From: an uncultured Anaerolineae bacterium
Lineage (GTDB): Bacteria > Chloroflexota > Anaerolineae > Anaerolineales > Villigracilaceae
Direction: 5' to 3'
Assembly (NCBI GenBank): GCA_903846015.1
Contig: CAIMZS010000519.1
Location: forward strand, 1-36,366
DNA: 36,366 nucleotides
Shown here: positions 31,547-36,366 of the stretch, in pieces
How positions within the stretch are numbered: the first letter of the stretch is position 1
How the letters are laid out: each line of letters opens with the position of its first letter
The notes under the pieces: model-generated
What the model saw: the letters and a program-made list of their open reading frames with translations, nothing else
Told to the model about the DNA's origin: nothing
Database searches by the model: none
Translations under genes and position numbers: made by a program

Positions 31547-33421
31547 ATGTTCGGAATTAAAAACTTCTGGTCAGAAAAAGCCCCACTCCTGCTATCTTTT
31601 GGCGCGTTCATTCTATTCGTTATGTTGAGCCTGAAGGTAACTCACTCGATCCCAGTCAGCATGGACGAAGGCTCATATCTCCTCAAAGGCTGGTGGTATT
31701 TAACGGGGGTTTATCGTCCGTTTCAAGCTTATGGACCCGTCACCAATAAAATGCCGCTCGCATTTCTTGTGCCCGGCCTTTCACAATTGGTTGAACCGGG
31801 TATCCGCTCTGGGCGTTACTTCAGCATTTTTCAAGGTCTTATCATGTTGATCGGGTTGTGGCTGACCGCCCGCAGGTTGTCAAACCGCTGGTTGGCCGCT
31901 CTTTTGGTGTGGGTGGTAGTCGTGAACCAGAACTGGTTGATCTACTATGCCCGCCCGTTCAGCCAGATCACCACAGCTATGTTCCTGACCTGGAGTTTAT
32001 ACTTCCTGTTAGCCGACGAACGTAAACCCTGGGAACAGACACTGGGAGCCTTGTTGGCAGGCCTGGTGCTGCTTACGCGCCAGAACATGGTGACTTATTT
32101 TGTGTTCACTATTTTGTACATGATCTGGCAAAATGGCTGGAAGAAAGGCTTGACCTATTCCACCCCCAGCCTTATCCTGGTGTTTTTTGTCCATATCCTA
32201 TATTGGCCCGGGATCTACATGATGATATGGCGCAGCGCCGCTCCCGCTTTCGTCACCAGCATTCTTTCAAAAACAGGCTTGCTTGGAGACTGGCTGCATA
32301 GCTCCGGCTTCAGACCGGATAAACCCAACTTCAAGCTGATAGCCATAATACAGGAATTATTCGGGGGGGCGCGATATTCGCTTGTGCCCTTATTGGCTGC
32401 AATCTGGGTGGGATTGGCCTTTCCTTTCAGGCAGATGGTGAGCCACCCACAATATAAAAAGATCGTTTTTCTGATTGTGAATTTCGGTGTGCTCACGATG
32501 CTGCACATATTAGCTGTTTTTAAAGATAATACCATCCTGTATAGCTTCCCGGCTTATCTGACCTTTTTTAATCCTTTGGCGTTGCTGCTGATCCCAGCCA
32601 GTTATTCCCATCTAACACGAAAAACAGGTCGGATTCAAACCGTACTGGCCGCCCTGATAGTTCTAATCCTTTCATCCGGTATTGGGATGCATATGTATCG
32701 CGAGATATCTGCGCCGATACTGCAACTCACCATTCCGCGGTTTCGTGAGCTGCACTTTGAAACTGGCACATCGGAATTATGGCGGGTGGTCGTTAATAAA
32801 TTCGGTTGGGATTACTTCTCTCAGGAGCGGATCATGCCTGCGCTGGCTGGGTTAGCGTTTGGTTTGCTGATCCTGTTTATTTCAGCCAGTCTGTGGCTTG
32901 TGTTTAGGAAGAGTGCAGCAGCATCATTTGGAAGCATCGTAATGGCTTCCTTCATGCTTGCCGCAGGTCTTTTGACGCCCACGCCAATCATCCAGGGGCC
33001 GGGGGCTGCGGTTATTTGCGCCAGTGATACCATTCAATCTTTCGAGGCTGCCAGCGCACAGCTCAAGAGCGTTATTCCTAGCGGTTCGCTTGTTTATTGG
33101 GGAACAGAAAAATCACCGTCACCAGCCATGTTATTGTACCTGCCAGGTGTGCGCACTTTTCCAGTCCAAATTAATCTTGAATTCTATTATCGTACAAATA
33201 TGGATGCTGAAACCGCCCTGCATAATAACTACTGGACAGATGAACTAGCCCGGAAATGGATCCAGCAAGCTGATTTTGCCCTTTTGGATGATACCAACGC
33301 GACCTTCTGGACACCAGAAATGAACTTCCACGCCGGAAAGTTTACCCAGATCACACGGACCAACTCGACTTCTTCGTGTGAACCCAAATCATATTTGCGC
33401 ATCTATAAGATCAAGCACTGA
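31547..33421 (+). CDS. GT39/ArnT-like membrane glycosyltransferase
   Basis: A 624-residue polytopic membrane protein with about 11-13 hydrophobic segments. After the first helix, SMDEGSYLLKGW carries the Asp/Glu pair typical of the GT-C catalytic loop (PMT/ArnT type), followed by GPVTNKMPLAF. The last 140 residues form a soluble domain (QSFEAASAQLKSVIPSG, then YWGTEKS). It probably transfers a sugar from a polyprenyl donor to protein or lipid outside the membrane. The start is the ATG at 31547, with AAAGGT just upstream. Transcribed alone, divergent from the thioesterase. Confidence 0.86.
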   Translation: MFGIKNFWSEKAPLLLSFGAFILFVMLSLKVTHSIPVSMDEGSYLLKGWWYLTGVYRPFQAYGPVTNKMPLAFLVPGLSQLVEPGIRSGRYFSIFQGLIMLIGLWLTARRLSNRWLAALLVWVVVVNQNWLIYYARPFSQITTAMFLTWSLYFLLADERKPWEQTLGALLAGLVLLTRQNMVTYFVFTILYMIWQNGWKKGLTYSTPSLILVFFVHILYWPGIYMMIWRSAAPAFVTSILSKTGLLGDWLHSSGFRPDKPNFKLIAIIQELFGGARYSLVPLLAAIWVGLAFPFRQMVSHPQYKKIVFLIVNFGVLTMLHILAVFKDNTILYSFPAYLTFFNPLALLLIPASYSHLTRKTGRIQTVLAALIVLILSSGIGMHMYREISAPILQLTIPRFRELHFETGTSELWRVVVNKFGWDYFSQERIMPALAGLAFGLLILFISASLWLVFRKSAAASFGSIVMASFMLAAGLLTPTPIIQGPGAAVICASDTIQSFEAASAQLKSVIPSGSLVYWGTEKSPSPAMLLYLPGVRTFPVQINLEFYYRTNMDAETALHNNYWTDELARKWIQQADFALLDDTNATFWTPEMNFHAGKFTQITRTNSTSSCEPKSYLRIYKIKH

Positions 33422-33463
33422 ACAGCATTTCATCCATTTCAGCGCTATGTAAAATTCTCTTTT

Positions 33464-34660
33464 TCAAGGCTTTTGTTTGTTCAAAATAGTTTGAAGGGAA
33501 TCGGGCGGCAATGAAAACTCGGGCGGGAGCAAGGTCAGCCCGTGAACAGACTCATCCGGATTGGCTGTGAAGCTGATCCTATCCAGCATACTTTTAGTTT
33601 CTATATCAAAAATCAAAATTTCATTCCCGGCTCCCAACGCAATTTTTCCATCCGGCAGCAAAACCGCGCCGCGCAAGAATTGGTCCGCAATCTTCGTTTG
33701 AGAATGGATCGCGCCTGTTTGCGCATCAAAATGAACAATCAAACCATGAGATGTGTCCAGGTAAATCCCGCTGCCATCAGGGAGGGCGCGGACGGTGTGG
33801 CTGGGGTTGGTGGCTACGTCAATCATGAACAAAACACGCGCAGATCCGTCAGGTTGGAGACGCACCACCGCTGACCTGCCCTGCACCGGTACCGCAACTA
33901 AATCAGATAACATCTTTTTCTTTAAATGCAGCGCATCGCGTATTATGCGATTAATATTCAACACCCAGGGCCAGATCCCGATTTTAAGCAGGAAGCCTTT
34001 TATATCAAGCAGCGCAGAAAAACGCCTGTTGGTGATCAATCCAAGCGATACCAACAAATCCCCGTTATCACACAGGCTCAGACTGTTAAGATGACAATGG
34101 TCGAAATCTTGATCATTAAAATTTCTACGGTCGCGGAAATCGGTCTTACCGCTTAATAATTTACGAGCAGTCATTGGGATAGGCCTGATCCGCATCTGAT
34201 TCATTAAATGATTGTGATTGTGGACAGACCATGCAAAAACGATTTCACCTTGCTCATCCAACCTGACCAGTTGATCCGTTGATGTGGCAGTAACCCATAG
34301 ATCCGCCCCGGCATGTTGAATTTCATGAATGCCCGAGATGGCAGGCTGGGATAAAACCCGGGTCAAGTTCCAATGGGTATCAAAACAAAAAATACTCGCA
34401 TAATTGGCCAGGGCAATTTCCTGGGTTGTGTGGGCAACAGATCCATCTTTTCCATTCAGAGGGCGGGCCTGAGACCAGCTAATTCCGCGCGTACCTCGCA
34501 TTCCCCCACGCGGATTGTAATCAAACATCCTGAATGGGGGATCAATCATTTCGGTTTTTTTGAGAATCTGGCGGCTTTCCAGATCGATCACATATAAATG
34601 CGCAGAAAGTTGGTCCGCAGAAACCTTCCGATGCGAAGATCCAAGAATGAGCCTGGTCAT
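33464..34660 (-). CDS. Beta-propeller protein, arylsulfotransferase-like
   Basis: A 398-residue protein of repeated beta-blade units (for example GDLLVSLGLITN, GSGIYLDTSHGLIVHFDAQTG, ILIFDIETKSML). The His-rich segments HEIQHAG, HNHNHLMNQ and DHCHLNSLSLCDNGDLLVS recall the DxxHxNS block of the arylsulfotransferase (ASST/DUF4915-like) propellers. Catalytic identity is not proved. It has no signal peptide. Its start overlaps the stop of the GT4 gene by four bases (ATGA), so it is the third gene of the flippase-GT4-propeller operon and may act on the same glycan. Confidence 0.75.
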   Translation of the reverse strand: MTRLILGSSHRKVSADQLSAHLYVIDLESRQILKKTEMIDPPFRMFDYNPRGGMRGTRGISWSQARPLNGKDGSVAHTTQEIALANYASIFCFDTHWNLTRVLSQPAISGIHEIQHAGADLWVTATSTDQLVRLDEQGEIVFAWSVHNHNHLMNQMRIRPIPMTARKLLSGKTDFRDRRNFNDQDFDHCHLNSLSLCDNGDLLVSLGLITNRRFSALLDIKGFLLKIGIWPWVLNINRIIRDALHLKKKMLSDLVAVPVQGRSAVVRLQPDGSARVLFMIDVATNPSHTVRALPDGSGIYLDTSHGLIVHFDAQTGAIHSQTKIADQFLRGAVLLPDGKIALGAGNEILIFDIETKSMLDRISFTANPDESVHGLTLLPPEFSLPPDSLQTILNKQKP

Positions 34661-35742
34661 CTTTCTAATATTTCCCTATATTTTTCGATATGAAGTTGAA
34701 TGGACCTGTCCACGTTGAATATAGAGCGTGTATATTCCAATCCGGCCGCACCCTGAATTCTCCAACAGTCGTTCTCCAACAAGTGGCGAAGACCAGCAGC
34801 ATAATCGCCATCGCGCACATGGTAACCAAAATTAGAAGTGAATCCGTCAGGATCCCTCTCGCTCAGGATGGCACAGCCGTGCGCAGCTGCTTCGATAAAA
34901 GTGGTGGGCAGCGCCTCGCGCACAGAAGTATTGACCAGTATCCAACTCTGGCCTAACAGGTCAGAAATTTCTGGCCCTTCAAATTGATTCTCAAAAGCCC
35001 TTATTTCCAGGTTTGGCAAATTGCCATAATGCGCACGCAGCCCGGAATTCCAATCTGAATTTCGCCCCGTTCCAACAGCAATAAAATGAATCTCAGGAAA
35101 TTGGCTTGCCAGTTCGAAGAAAATTTGAGGACGCTTGCGGCGGTCCATGCGTGCCACAAAACAAACCTGTGGGGTTACTGACTTTTGAATGCTTTCTGAA
35201 AAAGGAATTGGAGATGCCAGGAATTGTGGATCGACCGAAAGCCTGTATTTACGACGCGCCCTGGGGATCAGCAGCTTTGATGCGGTAAAACAGGCATCCG
35301 CACCCCGAACGGCACGGTGGACAAGGAAGTTGTCTTCGTACAGATAATTCGCCAACACCTGGGCGTAATTCAATGAAGGATATTTCAGCTCGATCCACCA
35401 ATCGGATAAATCACGCGTATCTCGAAACGTGACGACATGCTTGCGATCAGGCATAGCTTGTTTGGCGAGAAAAGTATGAAAAGATGGTTCCTGGGAATGA
35501 TAGACATCCGCATCCGCCTGGCGAAATAACTCCAGGGCAGCAAAAGGTTGGTGGAACTCAAATCCAAGCACGCGAATACCGTCCAACTCTTCCACCGCTC
35601 GCTGGTCCGCCCTGCGCGGGACTACAGCGGTAACTTCCACCCCACGACGCGCCAGTTCGCGCCCAATCATGCGGGTCGAACGGCCAAATCCACCATATTT
35701 ACCCCAGGCGAAGATCTCCATCGCGATAAGACATACTTTCAT
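34657..35742 (-). CDS. Family 4 glycosyltransferase
   Basis: A 361-residue GT-B glycosyltransferase (GT4-like). The N-terminal domain opens with MKVCLIAMEIFAWGKYGGFG and RELARRGVEVTAVVPR. The C-terminal donor domain contains VCFVARMDRRKRPQIFFELA, NTSVREALPTTFIEAAAHGC with the E-x7-E-like catalytic segment, and a Trp-containing tail. It is retaining and nucleotide-sugar dependent. The ATG at 35742 overlaps the stop of the flippase gene by four bases (ATGA). The longer frame to 35973 is a shadow. Confidence 0.93.
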   Translation of the reverse strand: MKVCLIAMEIFAWGKYGGFGRSTRMIGRELARRGVEVTAVVPRRADQRAVEELDGIRVLGFEFHQPFAALELFRQADADVYHSQEPSFHTFLAKQAMPDRKHVVTFRDTRDLSDWWIELKYPSLNYAQVLANYLYEDNFLVHRAVRGADACFTASKLLIPRARRKYRLSVDPQFLASPIPFSESIQKSVTPQVCFVARMDRRKRPQIFFELASQFPEIHFIAVGTGRNSDWNSGLRAHYGNLPNLEIRAFENQFEGPEISDLLGQSWILVNTSVREALPTTFIEAAAHGCAILSERDPDGFTSNFGYHVRDGDYAAGLRHLLENDCWRIQGAAGLEYTRSIFNVDRSIQLHIEKYREILER

Positions 35743-36366
35743 GCTGAATGGGCCTTTTTTTGATCCATGAGTAAGGTAACCAATTCCACCGCCCCTCCAA
35801 TCAGGCTGACAACCACGCTCCTGAAATACGCCAACAGCGAATATGCGGCAGCCTGTGTGGCTGGTATTCCCAGGCCAGACATGAGAATAACTGTACTTAC
35901 CTCCCGCAGTCCAAACCCGCCTGCCAGTGTAAAGGGCGCCAGTGCCGATAGAAATAAGAGCGCCCGCATCCAACCCAGGTCGACGATCGAGATCGGGATT
36001 TGCAGGGAAAGCGCCACCAGTACATAGGCTGATAATGTGATCAGTTCACCCAATACGGCTGTAAAAGTGAGTACCAGCAGCTCAGAAGTGGAAAATGAGC
36101 GGTAAGTTTCCACGGAACGGAAGGCGCGAGCCAGCAGACCATAAATTTTCGCACGCAACTTATTCGTATTTAACACTGCCCTGCCCTCGAACCAGGCCGA
36201 AAGAGAACCACTGCTCCTGAGAGCTAGCCAAAATAAAACCAGAATTCCCACCAGATAAGCGACCATCACAGGTATATTGACCATCTCATGGTTTAAGGCC
36301 GTTATAGCCCAGAAGAGTCCAACGGCGATGGCAACAAAAATATCAAAAACCCGGTTGGCAGTAACA
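35739..36366 (-). CDS. Lysylphosphatidylglycerol synthase TM-type flippase (partial)
   Basis: At least 208 residues, open to the right edge, so the N-terminal part is missing. It has about six transmembrane helices, and a TANRVFDIF block at the edge is typical of the UPF0104 / LPG_synthase_TM (PF03706) family. Another family-like stretch is FTLAGGFGLREVSTVILMSG. Members are linked to lipid or lipid-linked glycan translocation. It heads the glycan operon and overlaps the GT4 gene by four bases. Confidence 0.87.
   Translation of the reverse strand, partial: VTANRVFDIFVAIAVGLFWAITALNHEMVNIPVMVAYLVGILVLFWLALRSSGSLSAWFEGRAVLNTNKLRAKIYGLLARAFRSVETYRSFSTSELLVLTFTAVLGELITLSAYVLVALSLQIPISIVDLGWMRALLFLSALAPFTLAGGFGLREVSTVILMSGLGIPATQAAAYSLLAYFRSVVVSLIGGAVELVTLLMDQKKAHSA

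Noticed and set aside
36285-36366. Right-edge bases as a 5' untranslated region of the flippase gene
   Set aside because: The frame stays open and codes for a family-typical helix to the edge, so the gene is cut by the window.

Overview
The window looks like a chromosomal contig from an uncultured Chloroflexota bacterium, probably near Anaerolineae. I infer this from the gene mix: a double-ClpN ClpC, an F420-type luciferase-like oxidoreductase, GT39 membrane glycosyltransferases, a GH25/NAGPA fusion and roughly 50-55% G+C. No rRNA marker is present, so the placement is tentative. The first 21 bases are Illumina adapter, so the left edge is a contig end. The right edge cuts a gene.

Left part (22-12100), almost all on the minus strand, is housekeeping: a NarL-type two-component pair, a secreted zinc-ribbon membrane protein, panB-panE of the pantothenate pathway, a YtxH-like small protein (plus strand), an msrA - dus - YcaQ-type glycosylase operon, clpC with a clear terminator, and a MOSC protein. 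At 12387 an enoyl reductase/quinone oxidoreductase-like gene on the plus strand has a near-consensus promoter that fixes its start.

The most interesting part is 13500-20275, a minus-strand operon resembling a lasso-peptide (RiPP) biosynthesis cluster. In transcription order it holds a PqqD-like recognition element (B1), an asparagine-synthetase-like cyclase (C), a transglutaminase-like leader peptidase (B2), a NTP_transf_5 nucleotidyltransferase, an HPr-kinase-like ATPase and a PAPS sulfotransferase. Most junctions are overlapping or a few bases apart. I found no credible precursor peptide and no exporter. The zone upstream of B1, where a precursor is expected, is full of palindromic repeats. 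A 65-bp hairpin repeat recurs with 64/65 identity at 19181 and 22349, with partial copies between them. A second type of palindromic array follows the sulfotransferase.

From 20276 the plus strand carries rtcB, a small zinc-ribbon protein, a HAD hydrolase, an Eis-like GNAT acetyltransferase and an MFS transporter. A convergent HIT-like gene and a divergent GH25-polyproline-NAGPA fusion follow, the latter closed by a strong bidirectional terminator. A minus-strand operon then encodes an M42 peptidase, an LLM oxidoreductase, an NAD-dependent epimerase and a nucleoside deaminase. The window ends with an acyl-CoA thioesterase, a GT39-like membrane protein on the plus strand, and a minus-strand surface-glycan operon (LPG-synthase-type flippase, GT4 glycosyltransferase, beta-propeller protein) running off the right edge.
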